DNA of 64,000 nucleotides, from contig CAWIMC010000013.1 in the NCBI GenBank assembly GCA_963837005.1, positions 620,001 through 684,000 of the forward strand, read 5' to 3'. Below, in pieces: positions 28,278 to 37,725 of the stretch (positions are counted from its first letter, which is position 1; each line of letters opens with the position of its first letter). Origin of the DNA: CALDTK01 sp963837005. Its GTDB lineage: Bacteria; Bacteroidota; Bacteroidia; Chitinophagales; Saprospiraceae. The notes under the pieces were generated by a model, which worked only from the letters and a program-made list of their open reading frames with translations, did not search any database and was not told where the DNA came from. The translations under genes were made by a program, and so were the position numbers.

Positions 28278-29873
28278 ATGCCCACCTTCCCCCTATCTAC
28301 GGCCCACCTCCCCGCCAACGGCAAGATGGCCACCGTCACTCTCGACGGTACCGACGTACTCATCACCTGTGTTGATGGCGAGTACCACGCGCTCCACCCG
28401 AAGTGTACGCACTACGGTGCCCCGCTCGTCGAGGGGGCCCTCAGCGGACACCGGCTCGTGTGTCCGTGGCACCACGCCTGCTTTGACGCGCGCACCGGAC
28501 AGCACCTCGAGGCCCCGGGTTGCAACGCCCTCGCGACCTACCCCATCGAGCATCGCGACGGCCAGTACCACGTCACGCTCCCGGAGCATGGCGTCGGCGA
28601 TGGCGAGACTCTTAACCCCATGGCGAGTGGCGGGCGCCGCGACGTCGGTGCCCCCTACGTGATCATCGGCGGTGGCGCGGCCGGGCAGCGCTGCGCCGAG
28701 GGTCTCCGCGAGGCTGGCTACGAAGGCCGGATCGTATTGCTGAGTGCCGACGACCAACTCCCCTACGATCGTACCCAACTCTCGAAAGGCTTCCTAGCCA
28801 AGACCAAGACGGCCAAGGTTTTGCCGCTCAGGCCCGCCGACTTTTACCGCGTCCACGACATCGACGTGCGCCTGGCGACCAAGGCGACCCGCGTCGACCA
28901 CACCACCAACACCATCCACCTCGAGGACGGCAATACGGTGACCTACAGCAAGCTCTGTGTCGCGACCGGCTCTACCCCGCGCCGTCCGTCTATCCCCGGC
29001 GCGCAACTAGGTGGCATTCACACGCTGCGTACGCTCAACGACGCCCGTGCGCTGCTCGATTCGCTCGAGGGGGCCCGGACGGCCGTTGTGGTGGGGGCGA
29101 GTTTCATCGGCATGGAGGTGGCCGGAGTCCTGCGCGCCGAGGGTCTCGACGTTACGGTTGTCGCTCCAGAGGAGGTGCCTTTCGGCAAAACCTTGGGCGT
29201 CCGCGTCGGCAAGACCATCCAGCACTGGCACGAGGAGAAGGGCGTCGAGTTCGCCATGCAGCAAAGGGTAGTGGCCTTTCACCACGAGTCTCCCGTCGAT
29301 GCCGAAGCCGCTAACGATAGCAACGTGATCGCCGCGGGTGTTGCCTCCGGCGGGAGCGTTGCTTCCGTCGAACTCGAGGACGGCCGTCGGCTCCCGGCCC
29401 ACGTGGTCGTCCTCGGGATTGGCGTTACGCCCAACGTCGGTCTCCTCAGCGACCTCGCCAGCGAAGACGGCGGCTTCGACCTCGACATCCACGGCTACCT
29501 CGGGCACGATATCTGGTGCGCCGGCGACATTGCGCGCCTGCCGCAGGGGCCACTCGAAAAGTCGGTCCGCATCGAGCACTGGCGCGTCGCACAGCAGCAA
29601 GGCCTCGTGGCCGGGTACAACATGGCCGGTGTCGAGCGCCCCTTCCGTAGCATCCCCTTCTTCTGGACCGAGCACTGGGGCCGCAAACTCCGCTACGTCG
29701 GTCACCACGACAAGACAGACGAAGTGCGTTTTGACGGAAGTCCCGAAGACGGCCCCTTCATCGCCTACTACTACCAAGATGGACAGTTGGCTGCCGCCCT
29801 CGGCGTCGGTCGCGACCGGGAGATGGCGGAGCTACAGGAGGAGTTGTTCGATGGCACCTCCGTGATATCTTAG
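28278..29873 (+). CDS. Rieske-domain FAD/NAD(P)-dependent reductase (AIF-like)
   Basis: Fusion of an N-terminal Rieske [2Fe-2S] domain (about residues 5-105; CTHYG with Cys43/His45 and CPWHHAC with Cys62/His65) with a pyridine-nucleotide-disulfide oxidoreductase of the ferredoxin-reductase/AIF type (FAD motif IIGGGAAGQRCAEGLR, NAD motif VVVGASFIGMEVAG, and IWCAGDIARLP). It is about 531 residues from the ATG at 28278; an upstream ATG at 28176 precedes the natural Rieske start. It probably transfers electrons from NAD(P)H to a partner protein. Hairpin repeats at 28818 (GCTCA pentaloop), 29177 and 29728 lie in frame. Confidence 0.9.
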   Translation: MPTFPLSTAHLPANGKMATVTLDGTDVLITCVDGEYHALHPKCTHYGAPLVEGALSGHRLVCPWHHACFDARTGQHLEAPGCNALATYPIEHRDGQYHVTLPEHGVGDGETLNPMASGGRRDVGAPYVIIGGGAAGQRCAEGLREAGYEGRIVLLSADDQLPYDRTQLSKGFLAKTKTAKVLPLRPADFYRVHDIDVRLATKATRVDHTTNTIHLEDGNTVTYSKLCVATGSTPRRPSIPGAQLGGIHTLRTLNDARALLDSLEGARTAVVVGASFIGMEVAGVLRAEGLDVTVVAPEEVPFGKTLGVRVGKTIQHWHEEKGVEFAMQQRVVAFHHESPVDAEAANDSNVIAAGVASGGSVASVELEDGRRLPAHVVVLGIGVTPNVGLLSDLASEDGGFDLDIHGYLGHDIWCAGDIARLPQGPLEKSVRIEHWRVAQQQGLVAGYNMAGVERPFRSIPFFWTEHWGRKLRYVGHHDKTDEVRFDGSPEDGPFIAYYYQDGQLAAALGVGRDREMAELQEELFDGTSVIS

Positions 29874-30038
29874 CTTTTATGTGCGTTCAGCGATACCTTT
29901 CTGCTGTCTTCGTTCTACTTGGCTTGCTCGATCTGATGCGTGACGCGACTACCCGACCCACCAGTATCTTCTATGAGACCCCGAGCGACGGTGGTTTTGC
30001 GGAGAAGTACACTCGAAAAGGAGTAAACCCCCCATCCT

Positions 30039-31205
30039 ATGACAAAGTCCTCCCGCCGCCGCTTCTTGCGGCAGACGTCCGCCGCCGCCGCCGGTACGCT
30101 CTTTTTGCCTACCCTCGTCGGCTGCGGTAGTTCGAACGGTAAAGCAGGGACGCCGTCTGCGGCGGACGATGCGGCTTCCGCCAAAACCAGCGACGGCACC
30201 AACCGCAAGATTGGCGTGGCTATCCTAGGGCTCGGCGGCTACGCCAAAGGCCAGATTGCCCCGGCGCTGCAGCTCACCGAGCACTGTCAACTTCGCGGCC
30301 TCATTACCGGCAGTCCCGACAAACTTCCCGAGTGGCAGTCGAAGTACGGCATCGGCGATGAGCATTGCTACACCTACGACACGATGGACGAGATCGCGCA
30401 GGACGACACGATCGATGTGGTCTACGTCATCACGCCTACGGCGACGCACAAAGAGTTCTCGGTACGCGCCGCGCGCGCCGGCAAGCACGTCTGGTGCGAG
30501 AAGCCGATGGCGATGACGGTGGCTGAGTGCCAGGAGATCATCGACGCCTGCGCGGCAGCCGGCAAGCAGCTTACCATCGGCTATCGGATGTTGCACGAGC
30601 CCAACACGCAGCAGTTCATCCAGGTGGCCAAGGACAGGACCTATGGCGCGATTACAGCGGCGCACAGTGACGCTGGGTACGGCGGTGGCGTGGGCGGTCC
30701 GCCGGCCGACTACTGGCGGGGGCAGCGGCACATGGGGGGAGGTGCACTGTACGACATGGGTGTCTACTCCGTCAACGGCCTGCGCTACGCGACGCAGCTC
30801 ATCCCGGAGGCGGTAGTACGTGCAAACCAAGATCGACAGTCGCGGGCCAACGGCGTGGACCTCACCACGGAGTACGTTTTGCGTTTTCCGGGTGGCTTTG
30901 AGGCCAAGGGGCGCACCAGCGTCGTCGAGAAATACAACGTTTGTCACGTCGATGCGGAGCGCGGCTGGTACGAGATGGAGCCGATGCAGCCCTATCAGGG
31001 CGTGAAGGGCAAGACCTCCGACGGGAGGGTGTTTGGGCCGCCGGTGCCTAATCAGCAGTCGCTACAGATGGACAACGATGCGCTGGCCATCATGAAGGGT
31101 ACGGAAGTGCTTGCTCCAGGGCGGGAGGGCCAGATCGATGTGGCCATTATCCGGGCCATCATCGAGAGTGCGGAGAGTGGGCGCGAGGTAGCGGTGAGGG
31201 TGTAG
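30039..31205 (+). CDS. Tat-exported Gfo/Idh/MocA-family oxidoreductase
   Basis: NAD(P)-dependent sugar oxidoreductase of 388 residues. The Tat signal SRRRFLRQTS with a following hydrophobic stretch ends at a lipobox-like VGCGS, so the folded, cofactor-loaded enzyme is exported and perhaps lipid-anchored. The Rossmann motif is shifted (VAILGLGGYAKGQIAPAL), followed by DVVYVITPTATHKEFSV and the family motif CEKPMAM; the GGGALYDMGVY segment is typical of the C-terminal domain. Such enzymes act on sugars or glycosides in the periplasm. A hairpin repeat at 30173-30187 encodes ASAKT in the linker just after the signal. Confidence 0.9.
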   Translation: MTKSSRRRFLRQTSAAAAGTLFLPTLVGCGSSNGKAGTPSAADDAASAKTSDGTNRKIGVAILGLGGYAKGQIAPALQLTEHCQLRGLITGSPDKLPEWQSKYGIGDEHCYTYDTMDEIAQDDTIDVVYVITPTATHKEFSVRAARAGKHVWCEKPMAMTVAECQEIIDACAAAGKQLTIGYRMLHEPNTQQFIQVAKDRTYGAITAAHSDAGYGGGVGGPPADYWRGQRHMGGGALYDMGVYSVNGLRYATQLIPEAVVRANQDRQSRANGVDLTTEYVLRFPGGFEAKGRTSVVEKYNVCHVDAERGWYEMEPMQPYQGVKGKTSDGRVFGPPVPNQQSLQMDNDALAIMKGTEVLAPGREGQIDVAIIRAIIESAESGREVAVRV

Positions 31206-31335
31206 TTGGTGGTGGGCTACCGCTGTACGAATGGTTGTGCGAGGTGTTGTTGGTGTTACCGCAGGGTATTTTTGTATCAGTAAGGTAGTAGGACCCCTGG
31301 CAGGTTTTGGCGAAAGCCGTCCCTTTTTATTGCTG
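31206..31335. other. Convergent intergenic gap with one consensus hairpin repeat
   Basis: It holds an exact copy of GTTTTGGCGAAAGCC at 31304-31318 and the octamer GTAAGGTA at 31280-31287. No terminator with a T-run is seen. Confidence 0.5.
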
Positions 31336-31974
31336 TTATAGAAGACTCAACTCGTAGCAGCTTCGCACTAGGCCGGCTGTATTTCTCGCGCCCACCTTGG
31401 CGAGGATGTTGCGGCGGTGGGTCTCGACGGTACCGAAGCTGATGTTGAGGAGTTCGGCGATCTCGGCGGTGGTCCGCTCTTCGAGGATGGCGCGGGTGAC
31501 TTGCTTCTCGCGCTTGCTGAGCTTGGGGCGGTGTTGCTCGTCGAGTTTGGGGTCGTAGGCGCGCCGGAGGCCAATGAGGTACTGGGCGGCCGACGTAGAG
31601 ATGTAGCACCCGCCACTGCCCGCGAGGCGTACGCCCTCCTGGAGGAGTTCCGGACCGTCGTCGTCGAGGACGCAACCGGCCGCCCCACGGTGGAGCATCC
31701 GGCGAGCCTGGACGATGGTTTCGATCGTGCCGAAGACGAGCACCCGCGCCCGCGGCGAGTAGAGTTGCACCTCCTGGCAGACCGGGAAGCTTTCGCCGCC
31801 CTCGAAGTGCGCACTGAGCAGCACGGCCTCCACCTCTAAAGGGACGAGGGCCTCGAGCATGTGCTGCCGCTCTTGCGAGACGTGCACTACCTGTACATCG
31901 GTCGCACTGCGGAGTTGGAACTGTAGGTCACGCGCCACCACGATATCGGGATGCAAGACGGCGGCACGGATCAT
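31336..31974 (-). CDS. LuxR-type response regulator with degenerate receiver domain
   Basis: Protein of 212 residues with an N-terminal receiver-like domain (about 1-120) and a C-terminal GerE/LuxR helix-turn-helix (about 145-205; LSKREKQVTRAILEERTTAE and FGTVETHRRNILAKVGA). Where receivers normally carry the phosphorylated Asp at the end of beta-3, this one reads VEAVLLSAHFEGG, with Ser in its place, so it may work without phosphorylation. The conserved FGT on beta-4 and the LHRGAAGCVLDDD segment are kept. The ATG at 31974 opens a natural receiver (MIRAAVLHPDIVVARDL); upstream codons to 32085 are unmatched. The orphan kinases at 5.6-12.8 kb are possible partners, unproven. Confidence 0.82.
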   Translation of the reverse strand: MIRAAVLHPDIVVARDLQFQLRSATDVQVVHVSQERQHMLEALVPLEVEAVLLSAHFEGGESFPVCQEVQLYSPRARVLVFGTIETIVQARRMLHRGAAGCVLDDDGPELLQEGVRLAGSGGCYISTSAAQYLIGLRRAYDPKLDEQHRPKLSKREKQVTRAILEERTTAEIAELLNISFGTVETHRRNILAKVGARNTAGLVRSCYELSLL

Positions 31975-32213
31975 ACGGCGAGATTGTGGTTGGGCAACAG
32001 GCGAGTTACTCACTGTGGAAAAGATGCAAGTGGTTACTTGCTGATCCTCAGTGTTTTGTAAGTGGCCGAAACATACCACGCTCAAGGTCTCACTACCAAA
32101 AAATAGGGAGGAGATGGGGATAAGTGGCGGCTTGCGTTATCCACCGTGGGGTGGGGGCAGGGCGAAGACCGGGCAGATTCTAGAGCGTGGAAAGAGCGGA
32201 GATGCGATTTGTG

Positions 32214-32229
32214 ATGCGCTTCGGCGCAT
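32214..32229. repeat. Perfect TTCG tetraloop hairpin downstream of hsdM
   Basis: ATGCGC-TTCG-GCGCAT, a 6-bp perfect stem with an ultrastable-type loop, 21 bp beyond the hsdM stop. There is no T-run on either side, so it is not a canonical terminator, but it could stabilise the mRNA 3' end. The rest of 31975-32250 shows nothing else clear. Confidence 0.5.
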
Positions 32230-32250
32230 GGTGAAGTGCTTGGAGACCCC

Positions 32251-33981
32251 TCACAAATCCAACACCCGCTCCAGCAGACCCTCTGTCTCCGCCTCCAACT
32301 TCCGGATCTCCGCCACGATCTCCTCGACGGGCCTCAGCGGTGTGTACTCGTAGAAGTAGCGCGTGAAGTTGATCTCGTAGCCGACGCGTTCGTAGGTCTC
32401 GTCGCGCCAGGCGTGGGGCACGTGCGGCGCGACCTCGCGCTCGAAGTAGGCGTCGATGTCTTCGTTGAGGGGGATGCGCTCGTAGTCGCGGCGTTTGGTG
32501 TCGGGCTTGAGGGTTCCGTCGCGCTTGCGGACGGGCTTGCCTGCGGGGGTGAGTTCGGGGCGCTCGACGCGGATCTCGCGGTAGCCGAAGTCGGCGTTGT
32601 CGAATAGCCGGACGCGCTTGTCCTCGGTTTTGGCGAAAGCCGTATAGAGCCTAGCGATCTCCTCGACCTGGGTGTCGGAGATGCGGCGGCGCTTGTTGCC
32701 GTGGCTCTTGGGCATCTTCTCGTAGAGCTCGGAGGCGTCGATGAGCTGGACCTTGCCCCGGCGCGCGGCGGGCTTGCGGTTGGTGAGCAGCCAGATGTAG
32801 GTCGAGATGCCGGTGTTGTAGAACAGCTCCTGCGGGAGGGCCACGATGGCCTCGAGGTAGTCCGACTCGATGATCCACCGCCGGATGTCGGACTCGCCCG
32901 AACCGGCCTTGCCCGTGAACAGCGGCGAGCCGTTGAAGACCACCGCGATGCGACTGCCGCGCGTCTGCATCTTGTGGAGCATGTGCTGCAGGAAGAGTAA
33001 GCTGCCGTCGTTGATGCGTGGAGTGCCGGCGTCGAAACGGCCGCCCAAAGTCTCGGCCTCGGCCTCGACGTAGTCTTTGTCCTTTTTCCAGCTCACGCCG
33101 AAGGGCGGATTGGACAGCATAAAGTCGAACTTCTTGTCGCCGAACTGGTCCTCACTCAGGCTACTGCCCAACGCAACGTTCTCCGGGTTCTCGCCTGTGA
33201 TGAGGAAGTCGGATTTGGCGATCGCGTAGGTCTGGTCGTTGCTCTCCTGGCCGTAGAGGTAGACCTCGGCGCCCGGGTTGATACGTTGGATGGCCTCCTT
33301 GCCGATGGTGAGCATGCCGCCCGTCCCGCAGGCCGGGTCGAAGAGCGTGCGGATGATACCCTCGCCGATGAAGTCCTCCTCGTGCTCGGCGAACAGGAGC
33401 CGGACCATGAGCTTGATCACCTCGCGCGGGGTGTAGTGCTCCCCAGCGGTCTCGTTGCTCATCTCGGAGAACTTCCGCAGCAGCTCCTCGAAGATGCCGC
33501 CCATCTCGTGGTTGGTGACGCGGTCGGGGTGCAGGTCCACCTCGGTGAACTTGTCGCACATCCGGAAAAGCAGCTTGTTCTTGGCGAGTTTGGTGAGCTT
33601 GGCCTCGAGCTTGAAGTTCTCGATGATGTCGCGGACGTTGCCCGAGAAGCCGTTGAGGTAGGCGTTGAAGTTGAGCTTGATGTTGTTCGGGTCGCTGGCT
33701 AGACGCTCCAGGTCGTAGCCGCTCTTGTTGAAGAAGCCGAGGCCGCCGGTGCTCTTGAGCAGGACGCGCTCGAGTTGTTCGTCGTCGAGGCTTTCGCCAA
33801 AACGCGCTACGTCGGCGAGCAAGGTGTCGCGGGTTTTGGCGAAAGCGCAATCGAGGCGACGGAGGACGACGAACGGGAGGGTGACGTCACCGTACTCGTG
33901 GCGTTTGAACGTGCCGCGGAGGATATCGTCGGCGACCTGCCAGATGAAAGCGGCGGTGTTCTGGGTGGTGGGGGTGGACAT
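32251..33981 (-). CDS. hsdM: Type I restriction-modification methyltransferase subunit M
   Basis: N6-adenine methyltransferase of a type I RM system, 576 residues. It has an N-terminal HsdM helical domain (MSTPTTQNTAAFIWQVADDI...), the TPREVIKLM segment, SAM motif I DPACGTGG (about 213) and catalytic motif IV NPPF (about 289). It works with HsdS (37722-39182) and HsdR (34635-37725) on the same strand; the gene order is S, R, hicB, hicA, M, so a toxin-antitoxin pair separates R and M. Hairpin repeats at 33789 and 33833 form a facing pair and encode RFGES and AFAKT; a third at 32627 encodes AFAKT. Confidence 0.95.
   Translation of the reverse strand: MSTPTTQNTAAFIWQVADDILRGTFKRHEYGDVTLPFVVLRRLDCAFAKTRDTLLADVARFGESLDDEQLERVLLKSTGGLGFFNKSGYDLERLASDPNNIKLNFNAYLNGFSGNVRDIIENFKLEAKLTKLAKNKLLFRMCDKFTEVDLHPDRVTNHEMGGIFEELLRKFSEMSNETAGEHYTPREVIKLMVRLLFAEHEEDFIGEGIIRTLFDPACGTGGMLTIGKEAIQRINPGAEVYLYGQESNDQTYAIAKSDFLITGENPENVALGSSLSEDQFGDKKFDFMLSNPPFGVSWKKDKDYVEAEAETLGGRFDAGTPRINDGSLLFLQHMLHKMQTRGSRIAVVFNGSPLFTGKAGSGESDIRRWIIESDYLEAIVALPQELFYNTGISTYIWLLTNRKPAARRGKVQLIDASELYEKMPKSHGNKRRRISDTQVEEIARLYTAFAKTEDKRVRLFDNADFGYREIRVERPELTPAGKPVRKRDGTLKPDTKRRDYERIPLNEDIDAYFEREVAPHVPHAWRDETYERVGYEINFTRYFYEYTPLRPVEEIVAEIRKLEAETEGLLERVLDL
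33789..33846. repeat. Facing pair of family A mini-hairpins within hsdM
   Basis: A minus-oriented copy (33789-33803) and a plus-oriented copy (33833-33846) face each other across 29 bp inside the 5' part of hsdM. The geometry resembles the intergenic pair at 9724-9764 and paired REP elements of other bacteria. Confidence 0.7.
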
Positions 33982-34113
33982 GGGTATGAGATTGGTTTGC
34001 GACTGTTTGAGAGAAGCACTGAAGTGCTTGCTGGCCCACAGGCAGACCTCCGGCCTGCTGGGAGATCCGCTGAGCGCCTTAGACAGTCTCGCCTGGCTTT
34101 AGAATATGACATC

Positions 34114-34356
34114 TTAAGAAATGCCGCGTATTACCTCCTCTTTGCTCTTGCCGAGGTGAGTCGCGACGTCCGTTAGGATGGAGTTGAGCGTACCGACCCG
34201 TAGCGGCGTGTGTAGAGGTATGGTGATGTGGTTATCGCCGTCGGCGGAGGATCGGGTGAGGCGTACGTGACTACCCCGCTGTCTGGTTTGCTCGTAGCCG
34301 AGTTTGCCTAAAGCGCGAATGAGGTCCGCGCCACTCAGGTCGCGTGGCACTCTCAC
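34114..34356 (-). CDS. hicA: HicA-type mRNA interferase toxin
   Basis: Small toxin of 80 residues of the HicA/YcfA double-stranded-RNA-binding fold. The catalytic His lies in the GSHVRLTR motif, preceded by DLIRALGKLGYEQTRQRGSH, and a VGTLNSIL segment follows. Start is GTG at 34356, overlapping the hicB stop as GTGA, so translation is coupled and the antitoxin gene comes first. The pair sits between hsdR and hsdM of the type I RM operon. Confidence 0.88.
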   Translation of the reverse strand: MRVPRDLSGADLIRALGKLGYEQTRQRGSHVRLTRSSADGDNHITIPLHTPLRVGTLNSILTDVATHLGKSKEEVIRGIS

Positions 34357-34562
34357 GCCGCAAGGATTTCCTCGCGCACGAAATGTAGCCGGATGACGCT
34401 CGGACGCTCAGCATCGTCGAAGTGACAGGCCACGGCGTCACGGACCATTTCGCGTAGCTCTTCGAGTGTGTCGGCCTCGGTGAAGATGGATTGGCCCAAG
34501 GCTCGGGCTTCGAAGCCGCCCTCTGGTGACTCGGAGGCGAGAAAGATGATTTCGGTCTGCAT
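34353..34562 (-). CDS. hicB: HicB-like antitoxin, short form
   Basis: Protein of 69 residues of the HicB/DUF1902-like beta-alpha fold: IIFLASESPEGGFEARALG followed by the helix ADTLEELREMVRDAVACHF. It lacks a C-terminal DNA-binding HTH or RHH, as do many short HicB partners. It presumably neutralises the HicA encoded directly downstream through an overlapping start. It starts 72 bp downstream of the hsdR stop. Confidence 0.82.
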   Translation of the reverse strand: MQTEIIFLASESPEGGFEARALGQSIFTEADTLEELREMVRDAVACHFDDAERPSVIRLHFVREEILAA

Positions 34563-34634
34563 GGAGGTATCGATTGCCCAGTGAGTGATCCCGAAGGTAA
34601 GGCGGAAGCGGCTGTGCAGGCGCTTTTGACAGTT

Positions 34635-37600
34635 TTACGCCGCCCTATCCCAGCGCTGCGTGAGCATCCGGAAGACTTCCTTGCGGAGGAGGCGTTTGGC
34701 CTGATCGCTGCTGAGTTTTTTGAAGAGATCGACGGCCTCGTCGACGGTGCCGGTGATGCTGTCGTCGACGGCCTTGTTGACGCGCTCTTGTTTGGAGGCC
34801 TCGGAGTTGTCGCCCCGCATCACGGCGCCGAGGTCTTCGCGGTCGACGAGGTCTTGCATGAGGGCCTCGACGCGGACGCGGTCGCGCTCGGTGAGGTCGA
34901 TGCCGTGCAGGGCGTTGAGGGCCTCGATGATTTCGGAGAGCTGCACCATGTCCGGTTCGCGGAGCATGCTGGCGGTGACGTCGCCGATGCCTACGAGGTA
35001 GGCATTTTCCTGCTCGAGGCGCAGGTCGCCCTCGTAGGTGAGCTGGAGGCGGAAGCTGTCGAGGTCGACGTGGTCGGTGATACCGGTCGGGAGGCCGCCG
35101 TTGTCGCGGCGCGGCAGCTTGCGGGCGAGGTTGCGCGCGAAGGCGTACTCCTGTTCGAGGGGCACGTCGCGGAAGGTGATGAGTTGCGCGACGTAGGCGT
35201 AGAGGCGCACGAAGCTCTGGAGCGCACTGCGGAAGCCCTCCCGCGCCTCATCACTGCCGAGTCCGCGCCACTGCTGCACCACGCGATCGAGGATCGGTTG
35301 GTAGGTCTCGTCGGCGACGGCGGGGTTGAAGTACACGTTGGCGAATTCTAGCACGTCGAGCGCGGCGTAGACGTCGAAGCCGCGCAGTTCCGTCTGGAGG
35401 TCGTAGAGGCGGTTGGGGTCGGTCTCCTCCTCGAGGCTGAGTTGTTGGTAGTACTCCTGGAAGGCGTCGCGGATCTCCTCGGCCTCGTTGGCGAAGTCGA
35501 TCACGACGGTGGAGGTCTTGTCGCGGGTGGTGCGGTTGAGCCGCGAGAGCGTCTGTACGGCCGCCACGCTGCCGAGCTTTTTGTCGAGGTACATGGTGTG
35601 TAGCAGCGGCTCATCGAACCCGGTCTGGAACTTGTTCGCCACCACGAGCAGGCGGTACTTCGGGAGCTTGAGGGCGTCCTGGATGCTGGTTTTGGCGCTC
35701 AGCCCGTTGAGCGAAGCCTCGGTGTGTTCGGCGCCCGTGTCCGGGTCGCGCACCGTGCCCGGAGAAGGCGACCAAGGGTTCGTACGGTAGGTGTCGGTCG
35801 CGCATGTTTTGCCGAAAGGCGAGGAAGTAGCGCACGGCGTGCAGGCGACTGCGGGTGACGAACATGGCGCGGCCGCGGCCCTTGATGGCGCGGGCGGTGT
35901 GCGCGACGAAGTGATCGAGGCAGATGTTAGCCTTCGCGTCGATGGCGTGGGGACTCAGGTCGACGAAGTTGACGAGCACGCGGCCGGCCTTGTCGCGCTC
36001 GACTTCGCGATCCGTGGCTTCCTCGACGCCGTCGACGCTAGCGCCGGCCGTCGTGAGGCGGAAGTAGCGTTTGTAAGTGGTGTACTGCGCGAGCACGTCG
36101 AGGATGAAGCCCTCCTCGATGGCCTGGCGCATGGTGTAGGTGTGGAAGGGGGCAAACTTGCCCTCGGCGTTTTTGCGGCCGAACAGTTCGAGGGTCTTGT
36201 TCTTGGGCGTGGCCGTGAAGGCGAAGTAGCTGATGTGGGACTGGCGCCCGCGGCGGCGGATTTCGCGCTCGGTGTTGGTCTCGGTGGCGTCGGCGCTGTC
36301 GTCCTCGGTGGCATCTTCGGCCTCGGCGGTTTCGAGGTTGGCGCTGAGGGTTTGTTTGAGGTGTTTGGCGCCCTCGCCGGACTGGGAAGAGTGCGCCTCG
36401 TCGACGATGACGGCGAAGCGGGCGCCCTTGAGGCGCTCCATGCCGGCGGCGATGACGCTGAACTTTTGGATGGTGGTGATGACGATGTTTTTGCCGTCCT
36501 GCAGGGCTTGCTGGAGGGCCGACGAATCCGTCTCGATGGGTACCACGGCCCCAGGCGTTCGCTCGAACTGCCGGATGGTTTTCTGGAGCTGGCCGTCGAG
36601 TACGCGGCGATCGGTGACGACGACCACAGTTTGGAAGATGCGGCGATCCTGGTCGTCGTGGAGGCGCGTGAGGCCGTGCGCGAGCCAGGCGATAGAGTTG
36701 GACTTGCCCGAGCCGGCGGAGTGTTGGATGAGGTAGTTGTGTCCGGGGCCTTCGAGGGCGGCTTTCGCCAAAACCTGCCGCACGACGGCCAGCTGGTGGT
36801 AGCGGGGGAAGATGAGCGTGCGGGAGGTTTTGTCGACGATGCGCTCCTCCTGCGGGTCGTAGGTGCGTTCGGTGGTCTCCTGGACGAGCAGGTAGTTGGT
36901 CACAAGATCGAGGACGGAGTCAGTCTGCCAGGTCTCGTCCCAGAAGTAGGCGGTCTGATGGCCGTTGGGATTGACGGGGTTGCCCTGGCCACCTTCGAGG
37001 GTGCCCTTGTTGAAGGGTAGGAAGTAAGTTCGGTCGCCGCGCAGCTGTGTCGTGTAGTGTACTTCCTCGTTGCCGACGGCGAAGTGCGCCAGACAACGTT
37101 TGAACTGGAACAGCTTTTCGCGCGGATCGCGATCCTGTTTGTACTGTTTGACTGCGTTGCGGACGTACTGCCCTGTGAGAGAATTTTTAAGCTCGGCGGT
37201 AAAAAGTGGGACGCCGTTGAGGAAAAGCGCGAGGTCGAGTTCGCCCCCGTGGTCGAGGCTATACTGGAGCTGCCGCACGACGGCAAATCGATTCTGTAGG
37301 TAGAGTGCCCGGTGCTCAGGGTTGCGTTGCGTTGCGGGCCGCGGGTACATGAGGTGGATGTGGGCGCCCCGGTCCCGAATACCTTCGCGTAGGACATCGA
37401 GCGTGCCGCGCCGGTCGAGTTCTTTGCTTACCCGTTTGCAGAGTTGACCCGCGGCCGTATCGCCGTACTGGTCTTCGAGTTGTGCGTACTGCTCGGGCTG
37501 GGTGGCTTGCACGAAGCGGGTGAGTTCATCCGGAATCAAGGCGAGCGCCTTGTCGTAAACGTGAGGCACGAGCACCGAACCGAACGGTAAGTCTTCCGGG

Positions 37601-37725
37601 ATCAGGGCAGCCCAACGATCCAGGCTCGCCGCCTGTGTGTGGGTCGCCGCACAGAGGTGGTAACCGCCGGCGAGAAGTTGGGCCGTGATGTGGTCCTCGA
37701 AGGAGGCCTCGGTGTAGGTCTTCAT
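34635..37725 (-). pseudogene. hsdR: Type I restriction enzyme subunit R, single-base frameshift
   Basis: Restriction and translocation subunit of about 1030 residues once the frames are joined. The N-terminal nuclease contains ...FTAELKNSLTG (E-x-K), then Walker A AGSGKSNS (about 337), DEAH box VIVDEAHSSQSGEG (about 439) and helicase motifs. Reading stops matching at VAFSG near 35757 and resumes one frame over with TVRDPDTGAEHTEASLNG. Removing one base of the CCC at 35758-35760 restores the whole protein. All other regions are intact, so either this is a sequencing indel or the nuclease was recently lost. The ATG at 37725 overlaps the hsdS stop as ATGA. Confidence 0.9.

Noticed and set aside
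32214..32229. Terminator after hsdM
   Set aside because: A perfect TTCG hairpin but no T-run on either strand.
35750..35765. Phase-variable homopolymer in hsdR
   Set aside because: The run is only three bases, too short for slippage-driven phase variation; a sequencing indel or decay is simpler.
35791..37020. 409-codon plus-strand open frame opposite hsdR
   Set aside because: Antisense shadow; hsdR motifs are on the other strand.
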